Source of the DNA: Hymenoscyphus infarciens
Taxonomy: Eukaryota; Ascomycota; Leotiomycetes; Helotiales; Helotiaceae
Assembly (NCBI GenBank): GCA_001414345.1
Contig: LLCB01000262.1
Coordinates: 1-64,000, forward strand
Direction of reading: 5' to 3'
DNA: 64,000 bases
How positions within the stretch are numbered: the stretch's first letter is position 1; each line of letters starts with the position of its first letter. Positions 37,995 through 51,798 of the stretch are shown here, one piece after another. The notes beneath the pieces were generated by a model. That model made no database searches. It was not told the origin of the DNA and was given only the letters and a program-made list of their open reading frames with translations. The position numbers and the translations under genes were made by a program.

Positions 37995-40900
37995 AGATCC
38001 AATCGATCGAGTGACTCTGTCACATCACGATTCTACGCCATTGTCGTTCGGAGACACCCTTTCGATTCTACGCAAGAGACCTTCGCTTGAATTCGACGCC
38101 GACAACTTGCATTTTCATTCACGGTTCTTTATGGCGTTGGTGGTTTGGGAGAGGGTTGACATGTCGCTGACACCCTTCGCCTCGTCTTCGACCTTGATCC
38201 CTCGTGTAATTTGTTCTTTGCTTTCCCTAACAAAAAATTTCGTGCGGTATGGTTATCTGGGATATTAGACACAGCTTTTTCTTCGTCATCAATCAGCTGG
38301 AGGGGACTTGCGGCTGTCTTAATGGTCCTCCAATCCCCTGCACTGACGCTCATAGACTACTTTTTTCATAGGTTGCCTTTGTCTTTTGCTTTTTAATGCA
38401 AAGTTGCCATCTTTTGTGGGGACTTCAGAAATAGGCCAGCTCTTGCCTTGCTGTGGAAGAGCCGATGGATGAATGAAAATGCATTTTCTTCGTGTTTGTA
38501 GATGGAAGTGTAACTAGCTTTTGCTCTAGTATGATAGATAAATTGAAAAGAATGAACGATATACTTTGATCTTTCATTGCTTTTCAATAACGTGAATTCT
38601 TTCGTATGAAATGCCGACGGAGACTCTATTCTGGTGACATGGCACTTTGGATACGGCTGTCTCCTCGGGCAGAACTTTTTCTTACATGTGGTCGTCGTGT
38701 GGGTCCAACTTCAACGCTGGTACGTCGTGCACCCTACAAAGGGCGCCCGATGCCCTCCTAATTTGTTCCCTTGGAAATTGGTCTTGAATGATGAATAAAA
38801 CCACAGCGCAATAATCAAAAATATAAGCTTCGAGTCTAGTATATAGGTATTTAGGAGCTATTAGAGAGTCGTTCTATATTTTTATATATTTTCTTCTAGA
38901 TATTCTGCCCCGTATGCTTCTGGTAGGGTGCGGCGTAGGTCAAAATTACGAGCTAAGGTCCACTTAAGCCCTGATTTACAGGGAGGTCCGCTGAAATACA
39001 CAGATTGAGCACCATTACATAGCGTATTCCCTGTACTCCAATCTGAACAATACTTGTTAAAGGATATTATACGAGGAGTTTCAGAGAATGGAACTCATTG
39101 TATAAACCCGGGAGAGCGTAAATCTTCGAGGCGGCGTGATTGATTGGGAGGAGCGAGTAATTAGTTTATTTATCTTGGAAAGTTGGAATTAATTTTTATT
39201 TTTATCAGACAGAGATAAATCAGAGTGTAGTCGATTTTATTGCATTTCCCTAATGGTCACGAAAATAAGTGCATCGCTACAATCTACCTGGACAGTTCTT
39301 TACCACTCAGTGTGGATGGATGTGTTATCGCTCTCGAGTCTGAGTATGTTACTACAGTTCGAGGTTTGTGAAATCCCCACAACTCCTCTCACAGATTGGA
39401 GGTATGTGTGTGGTGAGGATGAATGTTTTCGGATCTTTGGGGGCATTTGTGGATGGAGGAGGTGGAATCGAGGGTGAGTTGTGTTTCGACTGTAGGAAAT
39501 TATAGCTTAGAAAATTACGGTAGAGAGGTTGATTTCATTCTCTGCGGTTATGTTTTTGTTGCTCTTTGGTTCTGGGTTTCGATGGGCTCTGGGACAGGGA
39601 TATTTGTGTTGGGTGTCTGGTTTTGACACGGGACATCTGCAAGCCCTTTTCTTCGCGTTTGTTGACTACGAGAAAATGAAGACGGTCGAGAAGTGTTTTT
39701 ATGGTTGGGTAGACCGGGGGATTGGTCGAGTAAGGAAGGTCTCGGGGGGTGGTCTTCACCTACCACCTTTTTGGGTTTCGTTCTGTTGATGGTTAGGCAT
39801 GTCCATTGGTCTAGTGTTTCTTTCTAGAAGAGGGGTGGTTATACTGTAGAAAACAGATCAAGGTAAATTGTAAGGCAGTATCAATAGGTTTTTCAAGTTT
39901 CAGAAGAGAAGAGGTATTTAAAGTTCTACAGAATTTTCTAGAGGATTTGTGTTGAAAGATACACACCCTTAAAGCCTTGGGAATTGGCTTTTCTTGGAAA
40001 ATATTGCATTGCCAATGCTGACTCTCTTGTTGTACTTCTACGAAGGTGGTGGTCCGTTGACAACACTCCATGGGCTTCCGGCTATCAAAGCCTATGGAAA
40101 GGAGATAACCTTATAGATTGAGCTTGCTGTGACTATTGTAATGTTATGCGAGAATCGACGAGAATACTTCTTTCGACAGCAAATCGTAATTCATCAAACA
40201 TACTGGACTAGTAAATGTGCCGCTTCTAAAAACAAAAAAACAAGGCTGCTGCCAGACTGCTTGGAAAAAATCCTGTCGTGTTACGAAGGGGGTGTCTCCA
40301 CTCCAAGGAATTCGCGAAATGGTTTCAGACCATATGGGAAGAAGTTTCCGAGTTGTTTAAGAATATGTGAACCGGTTCTCGTTGGAAATGGGTTCTTATG
40401 CCGACGCCTGCGTACTGCAGTGACTATAAATTTTATTTATTCCTTAACAATCCACTTTAGCATACATCCTCATGATCATGGTTTTTTGTAGTTTTCAGAC
40501 CTCTTTTTTGCCTGAGATAACGCTGGTTACAGTGACACTAAGTGAAACAATTAAACATGACTTTGGCTAAACTATAGTATTCGAAAACACTCGGAGTATT
40601 TGACTTGATAGAATGAAGTTCCAAGGAAATGTAAAAGTATATAATACTACCAAACTCACTCTTTGCCCACATATACTTTATAATATGAGTCTTCAAGAAG
40701 TTTTAGACTAGTAAACTCCAACGAACGAAGTTCGGAGCTACAGGAATTATCTATTGTAACTATAAATATTACTCGAGGGGGGTTTAGTTAGTTGAACAGA
40801 GTTCAGAGGTTCGTGCCTAATTCAGGATAGAATTCATCAATACCGTAGTTGGGCAATAAAGCAAATCAGTCCAATAGTACAACTTCAGTTTATAAGAGCT

Positions 40901-41698
40901 TCGACTTCACTCTATTATCTTTCCTACTGTACAACAAAGCTAATGACGCCAATTTTACTCCGCGTGTCACCACCCTGGTCACATAGAGTAGCCGCCGTAG
41001 TTGCTCAGAAAAACGAAAAGTATATTTTTCTCAATATTCTGTCCTCTTGATGCTGATTTGGTTCTTTAGAGAGCTGGGTTATGCTCGAGTTCAGTAAGTT
41101 CGACAACAAAATAAGCTTCGACGGTGAAGGTTTCCACTCATCTGAGTGAAGAATGATGCTGTCATCGATGGTGGTGGGTAAATTCCCCTTTCCTCGCTTG
41201 CGACAAGAGTTCTAGAGTAATGCGAACCTGATTCTATCTCTTCATGTTTCTCTACCTGTTTATAAGAGTTTTTTTGCTCCATGTCGATACTTCCTATTTG
41301 CTTCAAGGGTCAGTCTTCGTTTTGTTCACGGACCAACTCACTCTAGCGGATAGTGTCTGAGACTCCCACTCTCCGTTTCTGCTTTCATATGCTGGGTACT
41401 CTAGATCATGTTCAATCCCAGTCAAACTTAAACCAAGCCCTACGCCACAAAGGCACTCGCTTCCAAAAGCTCTTCACGCTCAAAAATTTCAACTGCCTTA
41501 TTGAAGCAAAATAAAGTTGCGAAATCACAGACAATGAGAACAATCTATAAAAAAAAGTATCTCCCAAAGGTCCTAGCTCTCGGATCCCTCGTCGATGGGC
41601 GCCTATTTATATGACCGCTGGAAGACGAAGAAATCTATCTCTCTCTTTCAAGAAAACTCTAAATGTAAGTCCATGGAGGATGTACAAGATGTACAATA
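37995..41698. other. 3.7-kb gene-free transition zone
   Basis: I find no supported gene. The first ~600 bases are the 3' flank of DBP2. About 38820-38930 is AT-rich with RIP-like composition, probably a repeat fragment. 39000-41650 has ordinary composition but only short open frames that conflict with one another. The right edge is the TA target site of the transposon at 41699. Confidence 0.4.
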
Positions 41699-44600
41699 CA
41701 GTGAGTTACGAGTTAAGCTTCCCTTTTAACGATATTTTATAAACTATACGTTTTTAGAGTTTTTTTTTTTTACCTAGACACTCTTTTCTTCTTTACTTAA
41801 TAACAACGCAGTGTGGTCGATAGTATTATCGTGATAAAATACTACAGTATTTTAGATTAATATATTATTATGATATCCTAGTAGTACGTATCTAAATACA
41901 CTATAATACTATCGTAATATCGTGATATTATATAGTATATCTTTTAATAACTTATAAGCGCTAAAACCTACTTTTTCTTAAAATAAGACTATTTATACTT
42001 TTTTATATACTCTTTTATTACTTTAAAACTATATAATAATAATAATAGATATTAATAAAATAATTAGTAAGAGTTATTTATTATATACTAAATAGCCTAA
42101 ACCGAGCGTATTAGGCGATTTTATAAGAAGCTAGTGGTTTAATTAAGTATATAGCTAAAAGTCGTTTTTTAGTATATAAATTAATAGATATTTAGAGTAT
42201 ATATTATATATATACTATACTAAGACCTAGGTCTTAGTATACTCTATTAAATATTTTATATAAAGATTATAGTATATAATTAATTATAATACTTTAAATT
42301 TAATAAGAAGTTTAGTAGTAACTAATTAGTATTTAATTAAATTTTTAGTATTTAGAGCTTCTTTTTAGAAGACGTGGTTATTAAGAACAACTAACTTACT
42401 AGATATAATATTTTTAAAATAATTAGCCTAGTAATAGTATCTTAATAACTAAGCCTCTTTATAACTCTTTATTTAATAATAAATTAATAACGTATTATAA
42501 AATTCTTTAGATAAAGAGAAATAACTATCTAAGTACTTAAAATATAAGAATAAATATATATTATTAGAAAAAAGAATAAAAATAAGTTTAGTTTATAGAC
42601 CTCTTAAAACTTAAACTAAAACTAGACCTACTATTTATCTTATAGGTAAAAGTACTCTTATCTAAGCTATCTTAAAGCATATCTTATATATTAAACACCT
42701 CCTTCTTACTCTAGAATTAGCTAATAAGATTAAAGAATATAATTTTATACTAAGACTTTAAATATTCGAGTATCTCTATAGTATATATCTTAAAGCGATT
42801 ACGTTAATCTATAACTACTAATTTAGCTAAAGACTAGAGGCGTTCTACTAAGACACTTAAATATAGAATAGAAAGTATATCTATTACTATCTTATAAAGA
42901 TTAGAATAGGCCTTCTTTTAAATAGATTAGAGCTACTATTTAATTATACTTTTACTTATATCTTAAGATAGAAGAGTATAATATTAAGTATACTTATTAC
43001 TTATAAGAGAGAGAAGCCTAGATTAAAGTATATTAGCTAAAAAGAGGTAAAATTAAAAGGTTAAAGTAAAAAGAGATAAAGTTAAAATAAGAGTTAAAGC
43101 TTACCTCTTACTCCTCTTTTAGAATAAAAACTAGGTAAATAAATTAGATACTTAAGTAGATACTAGAGAGTAATAAAGTAGGCTAAACAACGTAATCTAA
43201 GAGTTAATATTAGTATTATTTATATAGCTAGATACTACCTTAGAGTAATAATTCTTATTCTATAGTTTTTCTACTATAGCCTAAGTAGAGGCTATCTAGC
43301 TAGGTTCCTAGGCCTTTTCTAAGTACTCCTACTTATAAGCTAGGTAGAGTACTACTATAGCGGTATATACTAGCGATCTCTTAGTTAAATTATAGTATTT
43401 AGAGATCTTTTCCTACTCTAAGGTATTATTAGTAAAGTAAAAGAGAAAGAGAAGAGGATATTATTTACCTTTTTAAAGTAAGGATAGTATAGCTAGATTA
43501 TTAATATACTTTCTTTAGACCTCTTTAAAAAGAGAGAGAATAAAGTCTATTATTAGGATTGTTTTATTAAGAGTTCTAGACATGCTCTTAAGCGCTAATA
43601 AGGAGTGCTTAAGAGAGCTAAAAAAGAGCCTTATCTAATTAAATTAGTAAGAGATTAAGAAGTAAAAGTAGTACTATACTTACTAAACCGACTTTAGACT
43701 AATTATAAGTAGTAATTATATTATTATAGTTAAACTTATATATATCTTAAAAGTACTTAATCTTAAGCCTTAAAGTAATTACTCTTTAAATACTCCTATA
43801 CTAGGATATCTAGTATGTTTTATTAGCTTAGGATATAGTAAGGCCTCTAGTTAACTTCTTAAATTCGTTATATAATACTATACTTATATATATCTTTTTT
43901 ATAAAGTTAAAGAGGTATTTAAGAGTATTATAAACTTTAAACCTCTATAAAGGGTCTTAGAAGTAGGTGTCTTCTAATTAGTTTATCTTAAGCTTAAAAT
44001 CTATATACTTTTTAGAAGCTATATCTCTAGTAGTAAGATAGAGTATATAGTATATATATTAAATTTAGTAGTGCTTAGCCTAGTCTCTTATATTACTTTT
44101 ACCTAGTACTAAAGTAACTTAGTAAAGTATAATATTATTATTAAGTATATTATCTATAAGAAAGTAGCTAATTTTATTAAATATATTTATTAAAAGTAAT
44201 AAGTATTTATTTAAGATTTTTAGAAGTATTTTTATATACTATAATCTTAGAGTATTTTAAGTAAAAAGAGTACTATATTTTCACTTATATAAGGCTCTTT
44301 AATTTATTTTATACTAAGTATTACTTCTACTAGGTTACTAAACTCGTTAACTCTATAGGCTACGTATCTTAGAATAGAAAGACTATTATTTAACTTCTAC
44401 TTATTATTAGATATATATATTTTAGACTAGAATCTTAATAGATAATACTTCGTTTTAGCGAAACCGTTCTAGTATTATTACTTAACCTAGTTATATAGTA
44501 TAGAGTATATTTTAGGTAGAATATTACTCTTAAGGTTATTAAGATATTAAATAAGAGTATAAAAGGCCTTATATTTAGTAAAGTATATAAGAAGGTTATA

Positions 44601-46709
44601 AGAGGCGATAAGGTTTATAAATAAAACCTCTAGAGTATTAGAATTAATAGCTAAGTACTTATTATTAAAGTTAGAATAGATTATATATATAATCTTATGC
44701 CTTTTTTAAGGGTTTTAGTAGGCTATATTTATAGCTTTTTTAATACTAATTTATCTCTTTTTAATAGCCTTTTAGTATAGAGTTTTAATATTAATTCTAT
44801 AATCTTTAAGAAAGTAAGTAGCTATGATTTTAATACTACTATTTATAGTATATCTCTTAATATAGTACTTATAACACTACTCCTAGTAGCTAGTAGATTT
44901 ATTACTAAGAAATTAGTAAGCTAATTATATTATTAGATTTAAGAGTTTCTTATATATAAACTGTCTTATAATTCTTATTAATTATATAGAGCTAAATATA
45001 GCTAGTTTAAGGTCTTTTAGTAGGCTTTTTCAGGATTTAGAACACTTCTTATAGATCTAAATAAGGTGTACTTATATTAGTTACTACTAGCTTAGTTTTA
45101 AAGGGGTCCTTCTAAGAGCTTAAAGTGCTTAAATAAGACGAAATAGGTAATATTAGTAGTAATTCTAGAAGAACATAAGACTAAGAGCTTAATATCTAAG
45201 AGGATATAGTAAATTAGTAAAAAGTAAGGTATAGAAGTAATAAATAAAAGATAAAATTATAGAAGTAATTAGAGAGACTAAAGTTATTAAACTTTTAAAG
45301 TATTAATAATAGTAGTAGGAGTTATAATTTTTTAGTAACTAGTACTAAAAAGAGGTAGATAATAATTATAAGAAAACTTTAAGATAGATATAAAGGATAA
45401 AGATAGAAGACTTTTTAAAAGAAAAGAGAGAGCCTTTTAAAGACCTTTTTTATATCTAAAGTAATTATAATTAATACTCTTTAATCTATAAATAATTAGA
45501 GCATGTTTTAACTAATTATAATATAGCGTGCTAGAACGCGTATTAAAGCTAAATTAAATATCTAAAGTCTATTATCTTTAGAGCGTGATTAAAAATTATC
45601 TATATTATAGAATTAAGTTTTAATTATATTATTAAAAGGCTCTAATTTAGTACTTTCTTTTAAGCCTATATATATATTAATTAAATAAAAATTAAGTATA
45701 TAAGACCTTATTTAAATAAATAAAATCGTTTTATAAAAATATATATAAATTTTAACTAAAGTAGTATAAAATCTAAATTTTTTAAATATTAATTTAGTTA
45801 ATCTTTATATATAATTAAAAAGTAAAATTTAACAAATTTAATATACTAATCTATTATATTATAACTTTTAATCTAATATTATTATTATTAAATTAGTACT
45901 TAGTATTAATAGAAATATATCTAGAAATCTATCTTATATAAGCTATATTTATTACTTTATATTACTCGGGTTAGTTTAAGAGCTATTTATATAATTCTTT
46001 TTTTAAAATACTCTATTTAAATAGATCTATAATTCTAGCTATTCAGTACTATATTTTCTATACTATACGTTATACTATATAGTTTTAAAAGATAAGGCTA
46101 AAAAGAAGTAGAGTTAAAATCCGAGGTAAAAAGCTTAAATATTTAGGCTTAGCAATACTATAATATTATCATAATATTAATTAAAATACTAATAATATAA
46201 AAGATAATATTATTAGATATCATAGCATTTAAATAGTATAAATAGTACGTATTAAAGTAGGTTTCCAACAATATATCGTAGTAGTATAATATTGTAAATA
46301 CTATCGACTATACTATAATAACGTATGTTATTATATCCTCGTAAATAGATAATAAGAGCTCTATACCCCCTTTCTTACTCTATAAACTTTATATAAAGAA
46401 AACAAACACTTAGATATAGATCTAAATTTTTATAAGGTCTTAGCAGAATTATAAGAGTGTGAAAATTTTTCTTATAAAAAAGGGTTTTCTAAGAATTAAG
46501 TATTATTAAGTTTTTTCTTAGTATACTTACTTAGATATAGTAATAAAGAGGTATAAGAAGATATAGTAGTTCTTTCTAGCTAGGTCTTCTATCTTAAAAA
46601 GCACTTTAATTTTCTGTTTTCTAAAATAAATAAAGAAGAAGAAAAAATCCCAAAAACGTATGGTTTATAAAATATTAGTTAAAAGAGAAGCTTAACTCGT
46701 AACTTACTG
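41699..46709. mobile_element. TA-flanked TIR element (Tc1/mariner-type ends), split by a nested insertion
   Basis: Terminal inverted repeats are about 50 bp: left CAGTGAGTTACGAGTTAAGC and the complement of the right end CAGTAAGTTACGAGTTAAGC. TA flanks both ends (41697-41698, 46710-46711). Subtracting the nested 4507-bp element and its 8-bp duplication leaves 496 bp, close to the 507-bp solo relative at 50933-51439, to which both flanks align. No coding capacity remains. Compared with the solo copy, differences such as gttgcg to gttacg and tcaagct to ttaagct are RIP-type. Confidence 0.8.
41809..46315. mobile_element. hAT-like transposon, RIP-degraded, nested
   Basis: The left end is CAGTGTGGTCGATAGTATT and the complement of the right end is TAGTATAGTCGATAGTATT; all differences are C to T or G to A. 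Flanking 8-bp duplications are TAACAACG (41801-41808) and TAATAACG (46316-46323), one C to T apart. An 8-bp duplication and a CAGTG-like start are the hAT hallmarks. The 4.5-kb interior is extremely AT-rich, CA and TG dinucleotides are almost absent, and no open frame longer than about 60 codons survives, so a transposase cannot be read. Confidence 0.75.
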
Positions 46710-46947
46710 TAATATTCGACGGCGAGGAAGGATCTGGTAGTAAGAATACGTAGTTTATGAATTTCAAACTTAAATAAGCTACCTAGTATGAAACTGCTGG
46801 CTTTTATAAACTCGGGTGACTACTACGAACTACTGTTAGAAGTTTACCTATGCCTAGCTGGAATTTAAAGCATAATAATGCGAGGAGAAGTTATAGAACA
46901 TTTGTTATGTGGTTCCGGTTTGCGTTTCCTTTTTTAAATAATTCCAG

Positions 46948-47171
46948 TCACTTGAATAAACGCCCCACAACACCTATAAGGGTGTAAGATCCACGGTAAT
47001 GCTTTTTGCTCCAAGGGGTCACAACCGTGGAGACATCAACATAAAATACAGCTTTGAGCAGTTCGTCTTCTTTGATCTCGACGATGACTGTGGTCCAGAG
47101 ATTTGATAACCTTGATGAGAATTTTGTATCGAAATCCGCCAATATAGAGTGTTGTCTTTCTTGCCCCCTCT
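46948..47171 (-). pseudogene. Gene relic cut off by a MITE
   Basis: A minus-strand frame of 64 codons with ordinary GC content lies between two RIP-degraded elements. Its sequence (TTVIVEIKEDELLKAVFYVD, VSTVVTPWSKKHYRGSYTLI) reads like folded protein, not like random translation. It has no upstream exon, because the MITE at 47172 begins there. I do not recognise the family. Confidence 0.35.
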
Positions 47172-47810
47172 CGTCCTGGATACACCAAAAAGTCGGAATC
47201 GACTAAATCGCAAATTACAAATCGCAAATCGTAAATTACAAAGTCGAGCTAAAGTAGAACTTAATAATTATATTATCTAAGCCCTTTATTAAAAAAGGGG
47301 TAGGAGAGCATTTTACTACTTCTTAGTCTCCCTCTCTCGCTGCTCTTTCCTTCTTTAGTATATTATGTAAATATAAAAGTATAGAAGAGAGGGAGAGAAG
47401 AAGAGAGGGAGAGAAGGAGAGAGGGAGAGAGGGGGCGAGGGGGCGAGCAAACATTTCAGTGGAAAGTTTTTCCTAGCGTGGGTAAGGGGAGTTTACCTCT
47501 CCCCCTCTCTCCCTCGCTTCCTCTCTTCCTTATTTATCTAGAAATAATGAGAGGGCGATAGTAAGGGGGTAATGTTACTACTATACACGTAATATATATT
47601 TTATTTTCCCTCTCTATTCTCTAATTAGCTAGTTACTATAGTTAAGACTATCTAATCTAAGTATAGAGAGTAGGGGGGGGGGAGAAGGAGAGAGAGGGGG
47701 AATTTAAATTAGAAATTATTCTCATTTATACTTATAGAAAGTAATATTTTACGATTTACGATTTCCTATTTACGATTTAGTTAATCCGACTTTTTAGTGT
47801 ATTTAGGATG
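47172..47810. mobile_element. TIR MITE, copy 2
   Basis: Long inverted repeats of about 60-70 bp bound the element: left cgtcctggatacaccaaaaa and the complement of the right end catcctaaatacactaaaaa, again differing at RIP-type positions. The repeats continue through tandem words like aaatcgcaaat. The interior contains purine-rich gagagaag tracts. No coding capacity. The right 260 bp match positions 1-193. Confidence 0.75.
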
Positions 47811-50379
47811 CTGTATCTTCCCCTCTCTCTTCCTCTAAAAGAACCTATTCCTAATCCACTTTTGCTATTATGTTCCTTGTCTAGATGAATTATAGGTCTG
47901 CTCCCTACCCTCTATCATGTCTCTTCTTTGAATTTAACAGTCGAGTGATCTGTTGCACGCTAAGTGGGGTGGGCTAGTAAATAAAACACCTTATCGCTGT
48001 TCTACGTACTTATATGATTAAGCGTAAGAAGAAATTGCTTATGGGAATTCCTGAGTAAGAACAATAAAGAGCTAAAGAGCTAAAGAGCTAAAGCAGCCTT
48101 CAAGTGGTCCTTGAGCAAGAGTTTAGTTGATATGTATTAGGTGAGCGAAGCTAATAACCTACCTTAATTCTGACTTTAACTTCTTACTATCGACTCTTTC
48201 TTTAGTGTCGAACTTCTTTAGTCTTTATTAGGTTTTCAAAAGTAGGAACACTATTAGCTTACTTCCCACCTCTTAAAGGAAGCGGACTGTCGCGGTGCTA
48301 TTAGAAATTGCTATATACTATACTATTTTTTTTTTCTTAGAGGGAAGAGAAACACCTAGTTTAATAGCGTTATACTCGTTGGAAGTTATGGGAATTAGAC
48401 CACAGAATTGTAACGAAGTTTCATACGCGAGTAGAGAGTGTGTGTTTTTCAAGCATCGTATCTAATTTTAAACTTCTCTATCGCGCAGCTAGTCCTTAAA
48501 TTGAGCATACGAATCTAACATCCTTGGTCAGATTTGTCTAAAATCTCTCAACTGTTCTTATATATATAACTACTCGCTTATATACTTTTTATTATCATCA
48601 GGTATTAATATTTTAGCCTTCACTTAGCTATATACTCAATTCCGTTTTTACTATAGCGTTTCTAATTGCTTACAGGGAAGAGAGACAACTTATTGAATAA
48701 AACATACCCCCTTATATAATATAAGTGAAGAGAGTCTTTAACGCTTATATCCTATTTAATAAAAAACACTGTAAAACATTAAGAGCCTTAGAAGAATGTT
48801 TTTAAATCTTTAAAGGTATTCTTCTTCCTATTCTCACTCTTTGTAGTCTTCTTCCTATAAAACTCTAATAATTTTAATCTACTCTCATCTATCTACTTAA
48901 CCCTCTACCTAACTTCTGATTTCTAAAGTATAAAGCACTATATTATATAATGTCTCTTATCTTAAACTAATGGTAGTAGTGAACATACTATAGTGTTCTT
49001 ATTCTTAACTTAAGTTTGACTTCTTTTCCTTGGATTTATCCCTAGTTGTAATAGTAAAAAAAATCAATTATAGTAAGATTGTTATCAACCTCTTAGAAGA
49101 AAAAAGGAAATAAGTAAGAATTAAGAAAGAGTAATAATTCTACCTTTAATATCAATAGTTTTCTAGCTTATCTTCTACCTTCTTACCTTTTTCTCCTCTG
49201 CCTGGAGTAAGAATCCCTAACCTTATGTCCCGTCTAAGAAAGTATGAGGAAACTCCCCTCTTTGGCCTTTTCTAGAAACGTGGTTAGCTAACACTTTAAA
49301 CTAGACATTAACAAATTCGTTGCTTAGGGTTTCACTTAATAGTATTCTCTTTTTTATACTAGTAATTTTCGCTTCCCTTTATCCTGAGTGGGTTTTCTAT
49401 ACTCGAGTTCTTAGCTACCTTTAGATAAACAGGAATCTTGAGAGAGAGCTAGAATGGAAACTACCACAGAAAATGGTAATGCGTTAACTCCTTTAAAGTG
49501 ACTCGTATATTGCTGGAATTTGCAGAGAGAGAAATGTCTATAACATTAACCACCCACTCATTCTCCTAGCACTCTACGTATCTTCTCCTCAGCTTCCCAG
49601 CCATTCTCATCTCCTTAACTTACAACCTCTCTTCCTTCGTTTAGATTTCACTATCCATAGTTACTTGTAGCCACTCCAGAGTATGGAATGAAGACCTGAC
49701 CACAACAAATAGCCTCGCTACCTTGCCTTTCTCCAAAAGACTTATCTTCACTGTTGAAGGAAAGTGTTCTAAACAAATAGTAGATAGTGCTAAATATCCT
49801 ACACCTCTTCCAAAAAAACCACAGTGATATTCTATTCGGCAATAAACCCTCATACTTGCCAGCTTACGACATCCCACCTATTTTCACTCCATATAATCAA
49901 CCCTTCCCGCGCCCCCGCGGCAATTATTGAATCAGAAAGCTTTGTATTTACTTGAAACTTTCCAAACTTAGCATCGGGTTTGTTGTTTTCGAGAAAATTC
50001 CACCTTGCGACAAAGCTTCCAACCACTTTCTAGAACCATTTGAGACTCCAGAGCCAAAGACATCCGACCAACACTTCTCCTTCAATTTCAAGCACTCAAG
50101 TACACGTTTTTAAAAAACATATTAAAGAATCATCTAGAAATAGAATAAAAAGCCAATACAGGCGTCACCTGGGTTTGTTATGTATGTAGTTTCCATGTGA
50201 AGAAGAAGTAGAAGAATGGGTCAGGAAATGTGACTTCTTGGCCCTCCCCCAGTTCTCAATTTAAACCTCTTTCTTACGAGAACATCCTCAGTCCCCCCAA
50301 CCAACACAAAAAACTGCAAACAACACCCCAGTTGTAGATGAAGGAGGACCTGGTACTTATCGCGGTTTTCTAAACTAGG
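47811..50379. other. AT-rich, gene-free interval
   Basis: I see no supported gene. Composition is moderately AT-rich up to about 49500 and then ordinary. Open frames are short and lack recognisable motifs. Nothing shows transposon ends. Confidence 0.35.
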
Positions 50380-50612
50380 TAAGAAGTACCTTGAGCGACT
50401 TCTCGAAAGAAGACTGCCAAGTACGAGCGAGTACCACTTACTTCCCCTATCACCTCATTCCCTTCAAATTCCCTCCAAACAAATCAAGCTAATCTCCTCT
50501 TCCACAAGCACCATAAATAACCCCCCCCACCCCATAGTATCCCAAAACAGGGCCTCCCAAAACAAAACTCCCATCTTGGTTGTTACTACTAACCTCCCTT
50601 CAAACACCACAG

Positions 50613-51560
50613 GACGTCTTTAAACCTGTCAAACCTGCCAAACCCATTAACATCAAAGACCCACTGCACGACACCAAGAATCTTGCAACACAAACCGATT
50701 CCCCTCCTCAATCCCAGAGCAAAGATCGGAAATCAGCCAGAGCCCTCACGACGACCACTTCAAATTCCCAAACGCGTACTAGTAACACAAAGTCCTCCAG
50801 CAACTCCAGAGACCGCGAAGAACCCGACGATGAAACAGGCAGTAGTTGCCTTTCCCCCCCCCCCCGTCGAAGTCCATCCAGGATACTCTTACAGTACTAG
50901 GAGTGAAAACACCGAAAAGAACACACTCAATACAGTGAGTTGCGCGTCAAGCTCCCCTTTCAACGAGATCTCCTAACCGTGTGTTTTTAGAAAATTTCCT
51001 ATTTCCTAGACCGCCGTTCTCTCTTTACATAATAATAACGTAGATTCTTATCCCTCCAAGAATGATCTGTCCCACCTTTCATACCTTATAAACTTTTTTA
51101 GAGGAAGAAAACAGAGACTTTTATATATCTATCGAGATTTTTATAGGGTCTTAGCAGAGACTGTAGAACTTTCTAAAGGTGCAAAAAGAGTTCTTATCAA
51201 AAGCGAGGTTCGCTAAATAGGAGTATGTTTATTCTTGTTATACTTACTTGGAGAGAGTACTAAGGAAAGAGGAGATCGAAGAAGAGAGAGGAGGTCTTTC
51301 TAGCGCGGTCTTATATCTTAAAAAACGGACTTTAGTTTTCCCATTTTTTAAAAGAAAGAAAGAAAAAAGCTAGGAAGAAAAAAGCACGGTTTGTAAAAGA
51401 AAATAGCGTGAAAGGGGATGCTTAACTAGTAACTCACGGTAGGATTCAACAACCCAAGCGCGAGAAGGAGGGAAGTATTGCAACAAATATTGTGGGTTGA
51501 AGCGACACTAACCCCCCCCCCGCAACCCCCTCATCGGCAACAACTTCTCCATCGACAGTA
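50613..51560 (+). pseudogene. Unidentified gene interrupted by a TIR MITE and a poly-C shift
   Basis: A TACTAAC branch point and CAG acceptor (50586-50612) precede an open frame rich in Lys, Ser, Thr and Pro (DVFKPVKPAKPINIKDPLHD). At a run of 12 C (50854-50865) the frame must shift by one to continue with SKSIQDTLTVLGVKTPKRTH. The 507-bp MITE at 50933-51439 then interrupts the codon after THSI. Comparing the flanks, with the MITE left out, the reading frame passes uninterrupted into GFNNPSARRREVLQQILWVE. A second C run (about 51511-51520) makes the downstream frame uncertain. The protein is not recognised; it looks nuclear and disordered. The poly-C shift could be a sequencing error, but the MITE break is real. 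Confidence 0.5.
50933..51439. mobile_element. TA-flanked TIR MITE, solo copy of the element at 41699
   Basis: Left end CAGTGAGTTGCGCGTCAAGC and complement of the right end CCGTGAGTTACTAGTTAAGC, flanked by TA at 50931-50932 and 51440-51441. Interior words such as atagggtcttagcagag and ggtctttctag occur in the same order in 46323-46709. It is less RIP-mutated than its relative and contains no open frame. Confidence 0.8.
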
Positions 51561-51798
51561 AATGCCTCCTTCACCCCTTCAACCCTTTCATTCTCAAATA
51601 ACATCTCCTCTTCTCAAGTTCCCCTCTTCTCACGTTCCCCTCTTCTCACGTTCCCATCTTCTCACGTCCCCCTCTTCATCTGAAATTTACATATCTTCAA
51701 CACGTTCACTCAAAGCATTCTCACTCCCCTCCCCAAGTACATCCAACATCCAACATCTCACCAAAAACCCCACACCCAAATCCTAAATATAAGCCCCC

